A DNA stretch of 64,000 nucleotides from Starkeya sp. ORNL1 (GCF_012971745.1 NZ_CP048834.1:3596001-3660000), one strand, 5' to 3'; positions 28,180 through 39,576 are shown, counted from the first letter of the stretch. The notes: generated by a model from the letters alone, not told the origin. Numbers and translations are program-made.

Positions 28180-28466
28180 TTATTAAATTTTACTTAAATC
28201 ACTGAACTATCAACTCGGCTTATCTGAATAGCCGGAGAACAGGTGCGGGCTGCGGTGATGTTCCGTCTCGGCATCGCGGTACGGATGGCGAGTGGCCGGA
28301 GATGGGCGCGCACGCAGTTGAACGCCTACAGATTGTCTATGTTATCTGGCACAACTTTAGAGAGCGCATGGGACGCAACCAGGCGCCACCGGCCGGGCTG
28401 CGAGACCGACCGCTCAAGGCGGCGGCTCGGCCTGAGGTGAGATTGCTTGCCCCGGGAAGAGGTCCG
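28180..28466. other. Non-coding stretch between the cytochrome operon and the exporter remnant
   Basis: Starts AT-rich (to about 28225) and then returns to high GC. I see no intact gene, RNA gene or repeat. It may contain the operon promoter at its left end and eroded sequence at its right end next to the pseudogenes. Confidence 0.5.
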
Positions 28467-28771
28467 TCAGGCCTGTCGGGGAGCTTCGGACAAGTCGTCT
28501 GCGTCCGGCCGCACCTTCGGCGGCGAGTGAATCGCGACGACGGCCATGACCAGGGCCACACCAGCACACCCTTCGCCGTCGGAATCTGCGCCAGCACGAT
28601 CGCCGCTATCACGGTCGCGGTTGCCGGCAGGATCGCCAGGAAGAGCGCGAAGGTGGCGCGCGGCAACCGAGACATGGCGAGCTGGTCGGAGATGTAGGGG
28701 ATGACCGATGAGCACACCCCGACAGCGATGCCGGCGAGCACCAGTTCGATCTGGCCCGTCTCGTCGGCCTC
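28467..28771 (-). pseudogene. EamA/RhtA-type exporter remnant (C-terminal part, frameshifted)
   Basis: Reading leftward, VLAGIAVGVCSSVIPYISDQ LAMSRLPRATFALFL ILPATATVIAAIVL is plainly the second EamA repeat of an RhtA-like amino-acid exporter. The frame then shifts by one base near 28555-28565 and the expected tail continues as GVALVMAVVAIHSPP in another frame. The N-terminal two thirds are missing: upstream of VLAG the frame soon meets a stop, and the sequence turns into an Lrp remnant read from the other strand. Confidence 0.75.
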
Positions 28772-29178
28772 TCATCGCCGAGCGTATCCGAAAGGATCAG
28801 GCGGCTGCAGGAAGCGGGAGTGATCGAGGGCTATACCGTCAAGATCAACCCGAGGCGCTCGGCCTGCCGCTCGCGGCGTGGCTTCGCATCCGGCCGATCC
28901 CCGGCCAGTTGCAGAAGGTGGCGGAGATCCTGCGGGACATTCCGGAGGTGGTCGAATGCGACCGCGTCACCGGGGAGGATTGCTTCATCGCCCGTGCCCA
29001 TGTCGCGAGCGTCGAGGCGCCGGAGCAGCTGATCGACCAGCTCATCCCCTATTCGATGACCAATATCTCGATCATCCAGCCCTCACCGGTGCAGCGCCGG
29101 TTGCCGCCGATGAAGGCGCGGCCATCAACTGACGAAGCCCACTCGAACGAGCGGGCCGGCTGGGAGGCTCATTCGTAA
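28742..29178 (+). pseudogene. Lrp/AsnC-family regulator remnant (N-terminus lost, frameshifted)
   Basis: Read rightward from about 28745, LARLVGLSSPSVSERIRRLQ EAGVIEGYTVKINP is the second half of an Lrp helix-turn-helix and its linker. A single missing base near 28852 shifts the frame, after which ALGLPLAAWLRIRPIPGQ and the RAM domain (VVECDRVTGEDCFIARAHV) continue to a stop at 29178. The first helices of the HTH are absent and there is no start codon or ribosome site. It abuts the exporter remnant head to head, so both lost their 5' ends together. Confidence 0.78.
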
Positions 29179-29190
29179 TTCCCAGTTGAC

Positions 29191-29277
29191 CTCATCCCCG
29201 GGCTTGACCCGGGGACCCAGCCACGCCGCATCCACCCGGTCGAAGTCCGGGTGGCCGGGTCAAGCCCGGCCATGAGG
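29191..29277. repeat. Intergenic palindrome, family B
   Basis: CTCATCCCCGGGCTTGACCC at the left mirrors GGGTCAAGCCCGGCCATGAG at the right; the inner part differs from the 24993 copy. It lies between the Lrp remnant and the DsbA gene. Confidence 0.75.
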
Positions 29278-29310
29278 GCGGAAAGGTGGTGCCTTTAGAG
29301 CAACGCAGGC

Positions 29311-29994
29311 TCAGTTCGAACCCAGCAGCGGGTCGACTTCCTTGGCGAGGTCCTCGGGGCTCAGCGCGCCGCTGATCTTCTTGCCATTGATGAAGAAGGT
29401 CGGCGTGGCATCGACGCCGAGTTCCGCGCCGCGCTTGGCCTGCTGGTCGATCTCGCCGGCGAGCTTGGTGTCGGACAGACAGGCGTTGAACTGCTCCTCC
29501 GTCATGCCGCTCTGCTTGGCCACCGCTAGCAAAGCCTGCGCCGGATTATTGCCGAACGCCCAGTCCTTCTGGGTCTCGAACAGGGTCGAGACCAGCGGAT
29601 AATATTTCGCGTCCCCCGAGCAGCGCGCGACCATGAAGGCGGCCTTGGCGACGATGTCGAGCGGGAACTCGCGCAGGATCAGCTTCACCTTGCCGGTGTC
29701 GATGTATTTTTCCTTCAGCACCGGAAAGGTGGTGGTGTGGAAATGGGCGCAGTGGCCGCAGGTCATCGAGGCATATTCGACGATGGTGACGGGCGCGTCC
29801 GCCTTGCCGAGCACGATGTCCGGCAGCGGGCCGGGCGCCATCAGCTTGTCCGCGCTCACCGTCTGCGCTTCAGCCCTGCCGATGAAGGCGATCGGCGAAT
29901 TGCCGAGCCCGCCCGGGCTCGCCAGCGCGAGCAGGGCAGCCGCGGTCAGGGCGGCGGCTCCAACCCCTTCGAGGAAACGGCGGCGGTCGAGCAT
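29311..29994 (-). CDS. DsbA-family thiol oxidoreductase (Tat-type signal)
   Basis: A 227-aa periplasmic thioredoxin-fold protein. The N-terminus MLDRRRFLEGVGAAALTAAA carries a twin-arginine-like motif (RRRFLEG) before the hydrophobic stretch, so export by Tat is likely. The active site is C79-G-H-C82 in ASMTCGHCAHFH, and the cis-Pro loop is GVDATPTFFINGK. Close relatives lie next to mutY and DUF721 in other Hyphomicrobiales, as here. It probably oxidises exported thiols; an isomerase or reductase role cannot be excluded. Confidence 0.92.
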   Translation of the reverse strand: MLDRRRFLEGVGAAALTAAALLALASPGGLGNSPIAFIGRAEAQTVSADKLMAPGPLPDIVLGKADAPVTIVEYASMTCGHCAHFHTTTFPVLKEKYIDTGKVKLILREFPLDIVAKAAFMVARCSGDAKYYPLVSTLFETQKDWAFGNNPAQALLAVAKQSGMTEEQFNACLSDTKLAGEIDQQAKRGAELGVDATPTFFINGKKISGALSPEDLAKEVDPLLGSN

Positions 29995-30110
29995 GAACGG
30001 TCTCCGGGGCCTGGCGCAGCGCGCGCTGTGATTGACGTAGCGCGTACAGCGACCGCGCGATCATGGCAACGGTGCGGCGAGGTGGCCCGTCGTCACCGCT
30101 GCGTGATGGA

Positions 30111-30611
30111 TCAGGCGCCGCCTCCGCGCTTGCGCGCGCTTGTGTCGCGCCGCACCAGCGCGCCGAGCCGGGCCAGCGAAGCGGCCAGCGCCTCGTCCTC
30201 GAACGGGCCGAGCCGCTCCGCCACCGCCGCCAGCGCGGCGGCATCCGGCTCCTGGCGCACCTTGCGGCGCGGACGGGCGCTCGTCACCGGCCCCTGGCGC
30301 AGCGCCAGCCGGGCGACGCAACGCCAGCCGAAATAACGGTTGATACGCTCGATCACGATCGGCGCATCGTGCTGCAATTCAATGGCATAGGCGCCCTCGA
30401 CACGCACATGCAGCACGCCCGGCTCGTCGGAATCCGGGCGCGAGGGCCAGGCCAGCCGGCTTGGCAAGGCGCGCGCGGCCAAGGCGTCGCCGACAATGTC
30501 CGCCCAATGGGTGACGATCTCCACCGAGGCGAGGCCGCGGCGGGCGCAGCTCTCGGCGATGGTGGCGCCGATCAGGTCGGCAAGCGGCAGGGCGGCATAT
30601 GGCTTGCGCAT
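30111..30611 (-). CDS. DUF721 (DciA-like) protein
   Basis: A 166-aa protein starting MRKPYAALPLADLIGATIAE. The DUF721 core is visible as EIVTHWADIVGDALAARALPSRLAW and GVLHVRVEGAYAIELQHDAPIVIERINRYFG. DUF721 includes DciA, which helps load the replicative helicase DnaB; whether this protein does so is unknown. The ATG at 30611 is used because a longer frame would run under the mutY start. It is transcribed away from mutY, toward the DsbA gene 116 bp further on. Confidence 0.83.
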   Translation of the reverse strand: MRKPYAALPLADLIGATIAESCARRGLASVEIVTHWADIVGDALAARALPSRLAWPSRPDSDEPGVLHVRVEGAYAIELQHDAPIVIERINRYFGWRCVARLALRQGPVTSARPRRKVRQEPDAAALAAVAERLGPFEDEALAASLARLGALVRRDTSARKRGGGA

Positions 30612-30708
30612 CTGGTTCCTGTGCGCAGCCCTCGAAGCCGGCTTGCGGGTGGGGCGGGAGGCCGCCACCTTGGCGCCGGGAGAGCGCGGTTTGGCACGAC
30701 AATCGAGT

Positions 30709-31803
30709 GTGAGGCTAGCAGCCGGCGTCGCCGCCGGAAAGGCTGTCGAGGACGACAAGGCCGGCACGCGGGGTCGGCCCGACCCGGCGCGGCTGCTGGC
30801 ATGGTACGACCGCCATCGCCGCCGCCTGCCCTGGCGGGCGCCACCCGGCGAGCGGCAGGATCCGTACCGGGTGTTCCTGTCCGAGATCATGCTTCAGCAG
30901 ACCACGGTCGCGGCGGTGGCGCCCTATTTCGCCAATTTCCTCGCCCGCTGGCCGAGCGTCGAAGCGCTGGCCAATGCCCCGCTCAGTGAGGTGCTCTCGG
31001 CTTGGGCCGGCCTCGGCTACTATGCCCGCGCCCGCAACCTCCATGCCGGTGCCAAGGCGGTGGCGGAGGGCTTTGCCGGGCGCTTCCCGATGAGTGTCGA
31101 GGAACTGATCGCGCTGCCCGGCATCGGTCCCTATACGGCTGCCGCCATCGCCTCCATCGCCTTCGAGCAGCGGGCGGCGCCGGTCGACGGCAATTGGGAA
31201 CGCGTGGTCTCCCGGCTGTTCGCCGTCGATGAACCATTGCCCAAGGCCAGGCCGCGGCTGCGCGCGCTCGCCGAGACGCTACTCCCCGATGCCCGCTATG
31301 GCGACTTCGCGCAGGCGATGATGGATCTCGGCGCCACCATCTGCACGCCGCGCAAGCCCGCCTGCGCGCTCTGCCCGTGGAACGACGTTTGCGCGGCGCG
31401 GGCGGCAGGCGAGCCGGAGCGCTATCCGGTGAAGCTCGCGAAAGTGGCGCGGCCGACCCGGCGCGGCGTCGCCTTCCTCGCCGTGCGGGCGGACGGCGCG
31501 GTGCTGGCGCGCTCGCGGCCGATGGAAGGGCTGCTGGGCGGCATGACCGAGGTGCCCTCGACTCCCTGGGAGGAGACACTGCCTGCGGACCCCACGCGGC
31601 ATGCCCCCTTGAAGACGGCGTGGACGGCGCTCAACACGCCCGTCACCCATGTGTTCAGCCATTTCGCGCTGGAGCTGTCGGTGTGGCGGGCGGATGTGCC
31701 CGCGGGCACGGCAGCACCGGCCGGGCATCGCTGGGTGCCGGTGCGCGGGATCGACGACGAGGCGTTTCCGAGCGTAATGCGCAAGGTGCTGGCGCGGATC
31801 TAG
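30709..31803 (+). CDS. mutY: A/G-specific adenine glycosylase
   Basis: Base-excision repair enzyme (364 aa from this start) that removes A mispaired with 8-oxoG. Visible are SEIMLQQTTVAAVAPYF, the helix-hairpin-helix LPGIGPYTAAAIASIAF, the catalytic Asp in PVDGNWERVVSRLF, and the 4Fe-4S loop CTPRKPACALCPWNDVC (C-x6-C-x2-C-x5-C). The C-terminal NUDIX-like domain (GLLGGMTEVPST) senses 8-oxoG. The start is uncertain: I chose the GTG at 30709, which gives the usual length, but its ribosome site is weak. Divergent from DUF721. Confidence 0.93.
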   Translation: MRLAAGVAAGKAVEDDKAGTRGRPDPARLLAWYDRHRRRLPWRAPPGERQDPYRVFLSEIMLQQTTVAAVAPYFANFLARWPSVEALANAPLSEVLSAWAGLGYYARARNLHAGAKAVAEGFAGRFPMSVEELIALPGIGPYTAAAIASIAFEQRAAPVDGNWERVVSRLFAVDEPLPKARPRLRALAETLLPDARYGDFAQAMMDLGATICTPRKPACALCPWNDVCAARAAGEPERYPVKLAKVARPTRRGVAFLAVRADGAVLARSRPMEGLLGGMTEVPSTPWEETLPADPTRHAPLKTAWTALNTPVTHVFSHFALELSVWRADVPAGTAAPAGHRWVPVRGIDDEAFPSVMRKVLARI

Positions 31804-31804
31804 C

Positions 31805-32410
31805 TTACGCCTCCAGCGGCACATGCCCCGGCACCCGCGCGACCCGGCCGAGCCAGGCCTGCACCGCCGGGAATGCCGAGAGATCGTAGCCGCCCTCCTC
31901 GGCGGTGTGGGTATAGGCGTAGAGCGCGATGTCGGCGATGGAGAAGGCGTTGCCGGCCAGCCAATGCGCGGCGGCGAGCCGCCCTTCCATCACGTTCAGC
32001 GCCTTGTCGCCACCTTCCAGCAATTGCGCGAGGCGTTCCGGCGTGGCGAGGTGCCGCCGCTCCTCATACAGGAACAGCGCCCGGCGCACCGCGATCATCG
32101 GCTCATGGCTGTATTGCTCGAAGAACAGCCACTCATAGACCTTGGCGCGATCATAGGCGTCGCTCGGCAGCAGCGGCGAACCCTCGGCGAAATGCAGCAT
32201 GATCGCATTGGATTCGCCGAGCGGGCGGCCGTCATCGAGTTCGACGGTGGGCACCTTGCCGATCGGGTTGCGCTGGAGAAATTCGGCGCTGCGGGTCGAG
32301 CCGTCGCGCGCCGAGACCTCGACGCGGCGGAACGGCCGGCCGGTATGGGTCAACACCAGCCGCACCTTGTAGCAATTGCCGGAGGTGGCCTGTTCGTAGA
32401 GGGTGATCAT
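31805..32410 (-). CDS. Glutathione S-transferase family protein
   Basis: A 201-aa cytosolic GST. The N-terminal thioredoxin-like half reads MITLYEQATSGNCYKVRLVLTHTGRPF, then GKVPTVELDDGRPLGESNAI, the glutathione-binding cis-Pro and Glu-Ser pair. The all-helical half follows (EWLFFEQYSHEPMIAVRRALF, AGNAFSIADIALYAYTHTAEEGGYDL). Substrate unknown. The ATG at 32410 is preferred over an upstream in-frame codon within the repeat region. It converges on mutY with 1 bp between stops. Confidence 0.9.
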   Translation of the reverse strand: MITLYEQATSGNCYKVRLVLTHTGRPFRRVEVSARDGSTRSAEFLQRNPIGKVPTVELDDGRPLGESNAIMLHFAEGSPLLPSDAYDRAKVYEWLFFEQYSHEPMIAVRRALFLYEERRHLATPERLAQLLEGGDKALNVMEGRLAAAHWLAGNAFSIADIALYAYTHTAEEGGYDLSAFPAVQAWLGRVARVPGHVPLEA

Positions 32411-32420
32411 GGAGTTGCTC

Positions 32421-32550
32421 TGCTTCAGCATCCTTCGAGGCCGCTATGGCGGCACCCCCGCAGTTGGCCATTTGGCCAACTGCTAGGGATGACGTGGTTA
32501 TAAAAGCGACGTCATCCTGAGGTGCTCGCAAGGCGAGCCTCGAAGGATGT
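32421..32550. repeat. Paired intergenic palindrome, family C (CATCCTTCGAGGC / GCCTCGAAGGATG)
   Basis: TTCAGCATCCTTCGAGG opens and GCGAGCCTCGAAGGATG closes an inverted arrangement; GACGTCATCCTGAGGTGCTC lies inside. Copies lie at 38492 and 43751. In this copy a separate perfect palindrome (32460-32483) is embedded in the first half. Confidence 0.75.
32460..32483. repeat. 24-bp perfect palindrome inside the family-C repeat
   Basis: GCAGTTGGCCA-TT-TGGCCAACTGC: 11-bp arms and 2-nt centre. It is absent from the other two family-C copies, so it looks like a later insertion or a local hairpin extension. Confidence 0.6.
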
Positions 32551-32582
32551 TCATGCAGATGGCCTTTCGCAAGCGGAGAACC

Positions 32583-34938
<2,356 letters not shown>

Positions 34939-35019
34939 CCTAGGGTTCGCGCAACATCTCGTGGATCACGGGCCGCTCCCCACTTGAACTTGTGGTTAAG
35001 GAGCGTCACGCTCGGTGCC

Positions 35020-38000
35020 ATGAAGTTCACCCGCCTGCGCCTTACCGGCTTCAAGACCTTCGTCGAGCCGACCGAAATGCTGATCGAGCCCGGCCTCACC
35101 GGCATTGTGGGCCCGAACGGCTGCGGCAAGTCGAATCTCGTCGAGGCGATGCGCTGGGTGATGGGCGAGAATTCGCACAAGGCGATGCGCGCCGAAGGCA
35201 TGGACGACGTCATCTTCGGCGGCTCGACCACCCGCCCCGCGCGCAACCACGCCGAAGTGGTGCTCACCGTCGACAATCTCGATCGCAACGCCCCCGCCGT
35301 CTTCAACGATTCCGACCTGCTGGAGATCTCGCGCCGCATCGAGCGCGAATCCGGCTCGGCCTATCGCATCAATGGCCGCGAGGTGCGCGCCCGCGACGTG
35401 CAGATATTGTTTGCCGACGCCTCCTCCGGCTCGCGCTCGCCGGCCATGGTGCGCCAGGGCCAGATCGGCGAGTTGATCGGCGCCAAACCCTCCGCGCGCC
35501 GGCGCATCCTCGAGGAGGCCGCCGGCGTTGCCGGCCTGCACGCCCGCCGCAACGAGGCGGAGATGCGGCTGCGCGCCGCCGAGACCAACCTCGCTCGACT
35601 TGAAGACGTCATCGGCCAGATCGGCACCCAGCTTGACGCATTGCGCCGCCAATCGCGCCAGGCGGTGCGCTATCGCGTGCTCTCCGGCGACATCCGCAAG
35701 GCCGAGGCGACGCTGCTCTGGCTGCGCTGGGTGGAAGCCTCCGGCGCGCTGGCGGAAGCCGAGAAAGCGCTCGACCTCGCGGTACGCGAAGTGGCCGAGC
35801 GCACTCGTGCCCAGGCCGAGACGAACCGGCTTGCGGCGCTCGCCGCGCACGAGCTGCCTGGCCTGCGCGAACGGGACGCCGTGGCAGCGGCGGCCTTGCA
35901 GCGCCTCACTCTGGCCCGGGGCGAACTCGACCGTGACGAGGCCCGCGCCAGCGCGCGGCGCGAGGAGCTGGATCGCCGCCTTGCCCAGCTCGGCGGCGAC
36001 ATGGAGCGCGAGCGTGCGCTCGCCGCCGACGCCTCCTCGGTGCTCGATCGACTCGCCGCGGAAGCCGAGGAACTCGACCTCGCCCAGCAGGACGCCGGCA
36101 TCGCCGAGGAGGACGCCAGCGTTCGCCGCGATGAGGCGAGCGAAGCGCTGGTGGCTTCCGAGCGCGCCTTCGCCGATGCCACCTCGACCGGCGCCGAACG
36201 CATCGCCCGGCGCGGCGCGCTGGAGCGCACGCTGCGCGAGGAGACCGGCCGCGTCACCCGCTTCCAGCGCGAGCTGGCGGCAATCGCCGAGCAGCAGCGC
36301 GTGCTGGAAGCCGGCGGCAACACCGCCGAGCTGGCGCGCCGCCGCGAGGCCGCCGAGATCGCCCAGGAGCGGCTCGAGGCCGCCGAGGCATCGGCGATGG
36401 AAGCCGAGGCCGCCCATAGTGAGGCCCGTGCCGGGCTCGACCAGTCGCGCCGCCCGCTGGCGGAGGCCGAGAAAGCCGTGCAGCGCTTCGAGGCCGAGGC
36501 GCGCACCCTGGCCAAGCTGCTCGATGTCGGCACCAAGAAATGGCCGCCGGTGATCGACGCCATTCGCGTCGCCCGCGGCTTCGAGGCGGCGCTCGGCGCG
36601 GCATTGGGCGACGATCTCGACGCCCCGGCCGACGCGGCGGCCCCGGTGCATTGGGGTGATGGCGTGCCGCACGCCGACGACCCGACGCTGCCCGAAGGCG
36701 CCGAGCCGCTCGCCGCCTCGGTGCAGGCGCCGGCGGCGCTGGCGCGCCGTCTCAACCAGATCGGTGTCGTCACCCGTACTGAGGGCTCGCGCCTCGCCCC
36801 CTTGCTCAGGCCCGGCCAGCGGCTGGTGTCCCGCGAGGGCGATCTGTGGCGCTGGGATGGCTTCCACGCCGCTGCCGATGCGCCGACCGCGGCTGCCCGC
36901 CGGCTCGCCGAGCGCAACCGGCTGGCCGATGTCGAGGCCGAGCTCGCCGCCGCCCGCGCCGGGGTGGCGAGCGCCCGGAAGGGCGTCGAAGCGGCGGAAG
37001 CCGCGCTGCGTGCTTCCGGCTCCCGCGAGAATGCCGCCCGCGAGGCACGCCGTGGTGCCGCCCGCGCTTCCGAACAGGCGCGCAACGAACTGTCCCATAT
37101 CGAGCGCGCCGCCGCCGAGGAGGTCGCCCGGCTCGCCGCCCTCGCCGATACCCGCGCGCGGATGGAGGAGGAGCTGGAGACCGCCGCCGCGCGGCAGGTC
37201 GAAGCCGAAGCCGCGCTGGAAGCGCTGCCGCCGGCGGCCGACGAGGAGAGAGTGCTCGCCGCCATCCGCACCCGCGTGGCGCAGGAGCGGGCGGCGCTGG
37301 CGGAGGCGCGCGCCGCCGCCGACGGGCTGATGCGCGAGCGCGAGCAGCGTGTCCGGCGCCTGCAGGCCATCGCCGCCGAGCGTGCCTCCTGGGAGGCTCG
37401 CGCCGGCGGCACCGGCGAACGGCTCGCCGCCATCGAGACGCGGCGCGAGGAAGCCGCGATCGAGCGCGCCGAGCTGGAGGAAGCGCCCGACGCCTTCGCC
37501 GCCCGCCGCCGCAACCTGCTCAACGAGACTGCCAAGGCCGAGGAGGTGCGCCGCGTCGCGGCCGACCGGCTCGCAGCCGCCGAAACCGCGCAGGCCAATG
37601 CCGACAAGACGGCGCGCGCGGCGCTGGACGGGCTCGCCAGCGCCCGCGAGGAGGCGGCGCGCACCGAAGCCCGGCTCGAAGGCTCACGCCAGCGCCGGAC
37701 CGACCTCATCAACGCCATTGCCGAAATGCTGGACGGCCCGCCGGACCTCGCCCGCGAGACCGCCGCGCTCGATCCGGCCGCGCCGTTACCCGACCCCGTA
37801 GCCGTAGAAGCCGAACTCGACCGGCTGAAGCGCGAGCGCGAACGGCTCGGCGCGGTGAACCTGCGCGCCGAGGAGGAGCTTGGCGAGGTCGAGACCCAGC
37901 AGGCCGGTCTCACCGGCGAGCGCGACGACCTCACCGAGGCGATCAAGCGGCTGCGCCAGGGTATCACCTCGCTCAATCGCGAGGCGCGCGAGCGGCTGCA

Positions 38001-38472
38001 AGCCTCCTTCATCATCGTCGACGGGCATTTCCGCCAGTTGTTCGGCACGCTGTTCGGCGGCGGCGAGGCCCAATTGGTGCTCACCGATTCCGAGGATCCG
38101 CTGGAAGCCGGCCTCGACATCATCGCCAAGCCGCCCGGCAAGAAGCCGCAATCGCTCTCGCTGCTCTCCGGCGGCGAGCAGGCGCTGACCGCCATGGCGC
38201 TGATCTTCGCGGTGTTCCTCACCAACCCCTCGCCGATCTGTGTGCTCGACGAGGTCGACGCGCCGCTCGACGACGCCAATGTCGAACGCTTCTGCAATCT
38301 GCTGGACGAAATGCGCCGCCTCACCGAGACGCGCTTCGTCACCATCACCCACAATCCGATCACCATGAGCCGGATGAACCGGCTGTTCGGCGTCACCATG
38401 GCCGAGCGCGGCGTCTCCAAGCTGGTCTCGGTCGACCTCGCCACCGCCGAGCGCTTCCTCGAAGCGAGCTGA
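35020..38472 (+). CDS. smc: Chromosome segregation protein SMC
   Basis: A 1150-aa SMC ATPase. Walker A is GPNGCGKSN (31-39). Long Glu/Arg/Ala-rich coiled coils surround a hinge in the middle (around residues 500-640, ALGDDLDAPADAAAPVHWGD to GFHAAADA). The signature LSGGEQALTAMALIF (about 1048) and Walker B CVLDEVDAPLDDANV complete the head. It condenses and segregates the chromosome with ScpA/B, which are not in this window. The ATG at 35020 starts MKFTRLRLTGFKTFVEPTE; an earlier in-frame codon at 34984 is rejected as it adds non-family residues. Confidence 0.97.
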   Translation: MKFTRLRLTGFKTFVEPTEMLIEPGLTGIVGPNGCGKSNLVEAMRWVMGENSHKAMRAEGMDDVIFGGSTTRPARNHAEVVLTVDNLDRNAPAVFNDSDLLEISRRIERESGSAYRINGREVRARDVQILFADASSGSRSPAMVRQGQIGELIGAKPSARRRILEEAAGVAGLHARRNEAEMRLRAAETNLARLEDVIGQIGTQLDALRRQSRQAVRYRVLSGDIRKAEATLLWLRWVEASGALAEAEKALDLAVREVAERTRAQAETNRLAALAAHELPGLRERDAVAAAALQRLTLARGELDRDEARASARREELDRRLAQLGGDMERERALAADASSVLDRLAAEAEELDLAQQDAGIAEEDASVRRDEASEALVASERAFADATSTGAERIARRGALERTLREETGRVTRFQRELAAIAEQQRVLEAGGNTAELARRREAAEIAQERLEAAEASAMEAEAAHSEARAGLDQSRRPLAEAEKAVQRFEAEARTLAKLLDVGTKKWPPVIDAIRVARGFEAALGAALGDDLDAPADAAAPVHWGDGVPHADDPTLPEGAEPLAASVQAPAALARRLNQIGVVTRTEGSRLAPLLRPGQRLVSREGDLWRWDGFHAAADAPTAAARRLAERNRLADVEAELAAARAGVASARKGVEAAEAALRASGSRENAAREARRGAARASEQARNELSHIERAAAEEVARLAALADTRARMEEELETAAARQVEAEAALEALPPAADEERVLAAIRTRVAQERAALAEARAAADGLMREREQRVRRLQAIAAERASWEARAGGTGERLAAIETRREEAAIERAELEEAPDAFAARRRNLLNETAKAEEVRRVAADRLAAAETAQANADKTARAALDGLASAREEAARTEARLEGSRQRRTDLINAIAEMLDGPPDLARETAALDPAAPLPDPVAVEAELDRLKRERERLGAVNLRAEEELGEVETQQAGLTGERDDLTEAIKRLRQGITSLNREARERLQASFIIVDGHFRQLFGTLFGGGEAQLVLTDSEDPLEAGLDIIAKPPGKKPQSLSLLSGGEQALTAMALIFAVFLTNPSPICVLDEVDAPLDDANVERFCNLLDEMRRLTETRFVTITHNPITMSRMNRLFGVTMAERGVSKLVSVDLATAERFLEAS

Positions 38473-38491
38473 CGGCGCTATCCTGCCCCAC

Positions 38492-38610
38492 CATGTCATC
38501 CTGAGGCGCGAGCGCAGCGAGCCTCGAAGGATGTTGAAGCAGAGCAATGGCCATTGATGATGAACATCCTTCGAGGCTCGGGCTGCGCCCGAGCACCTCA
38601 GGATGACGTG
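38492..38610. repeat. Paired intergenic palindrome, family C
   Basis: CATGTCATCCTGAGGCGC and GCGAGCCTCGAAGGATGTT are followed, after a short gap, by AACATCCTTCGAGGCTCG and GAGCACCTCAGGATGACG, an almost complete mirror image. It follows smc and may stop transcription of it. Confidence 0.78.
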
Positions 38611-38662
38611 GTTCTAACGTCAGGAATGAGCTCGGCCAGGCACTCACTGTGGAGGATCGGAC

Positions 38663-39544
38663 ATGCGGATAGGCTTCATCGGGCTCGGACAGATGGGTGC
38701 GGGCATGGCGGGGCGGCTCATCGGCGCCGGCCATGAGGTGAGCGTCTATAATCGCTCGCCGGCCCGTGCAGAGCCGCTGGTGGCGCAAGGTGCCCGCCTT
38801 GCCGCGACACCCGCAGACGCTTCCACGGGCAATGCCGTCGTCACCATGGTGGCGGAGGATTCCGCGCTGGAGACGGTGGTCTACGGCACGGACGGCATCC
38901 TGGCGGCGCTGCCAAAGGGCGCGCTCCATATCTCGTGCAGCACCATCAGCGTGGCGTTGTCGGAACGGTTGACCGCCGACCATGCCAAGGCCGGCCAGCG
39001 CTATGTGGCAGCCCCGGTGTTCGGCCGCCCGCCGGCTGCAGCCACCGGGCAGCTCTTCGTTGCCGCCGCCGGCGAAGCGGGCGCGATCGCCGATGCCGGG
39101 CCGATCTTCGCGGCGATCGGTCAGCGCACCTTCACGCTCTCCGACAAGCCGAGCGCGGCGAACCTGGTGAAAGTCTCCGGCAATTTTCTCATCGCCTGCG
39201 TGATCGAGACGCTGGGCGAGGCCATGGCGCTGGTGGGCAAGGATGGCATCGATCCGCACCAGTATCTGGAGTTCCTCACCTCCACGCTGTTCGGCGCACC
39301 GGTCTACAAGACCTATGGCACGCTGATCGCGGACCGCGCCTTCGAGCCGGCCGGCTTCACCGCGCCGCTGGCGCAGAAGGACATCCGCCTGGTGCTGGCG
39401 GCGGCGGAGACGCTGCAAGTGCCTATGCCGGTGGCGAGCCTGCTGCGCGACCGCCTGCTCAATTTGCGCGCCATCTATGGCGAGAGCATCGACTGGTCGG
39501 CAGTGGGCATGCTCGCCGCCCGTGACGCCGGGATGGAGAAGTAG
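38663..39544 (+). CDS. 3-hydroxyisobutyrate dehydrogenase-family NAD(P) oxidoreductase
   Basis: A 293-aa beta-hydroxyacid dehydrogenase. The Rossmann loop GFIGLGQMGAGMAGRLIGAGHEVSVYNR is at the N-terminus, substrate-binding VAAPVFGRPPAAATGQLFV replaces the usual DAPVSGG, and the catalytic Lys region NLVKVSGNFLIACVIETLGEA carries K174-like Lys. The VFGRP loop is typical of the glyoxylate/succinic-semialdehyde-reductase-like or imine-reductase-like branch, so the substrate may not be 3-hydroxyisobutyrate. Flanked on both sides by palindromic repeats and apparently monocistronic. Confidence 0.87.
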   Translation: MRIGFIGLGQMGAGMAGRLIGAGHEVSVYNRSPARAEPLVAQGARLAATPADASTGNAVVTMVAEDSALETVVYGTDGILAALPKGALHISCSTISVALSERLTADHAKAGQRYVAAPVFGRPPAAATGQLFVAAAGEAGAIADAGPIFAAIGQRTFTLSDKPSAANLVKVSGNFLIACVIETLGEAMALVGKDGIDPHQYLEFLTSTLFGAPVYKTYGTLIADRAFEPAGFTAPLAQKDIRLVLAAAETLQVPMPVASLLRDRLLNLRAIYGESIDWSAVGMLAARDAGMEK

Positions 39545-39576
39545 GCACGCCAGTCGTCACCTGCCCTTTCAAAAGG

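Noticed and set aside
28243..28440. 65-aa open frame right of the cytochrome operon
   Set aside because: No ribosome site, no family resemblance and Arg-rich composition; treated as non-coding.
24993..29277. CRISPR-like repeats
   Set aside because: Only isolated, inverted and non-regularly spaced palindromes; no spacer array and no cas genes.
34996..38444. Very long open frames (700 and 924 aa) antisense to smc
   Set aside because: The sense strand encodes a complete SMC; the antisense translations are Ser/Arg/Ala-rich with no domains and no ribosome site.
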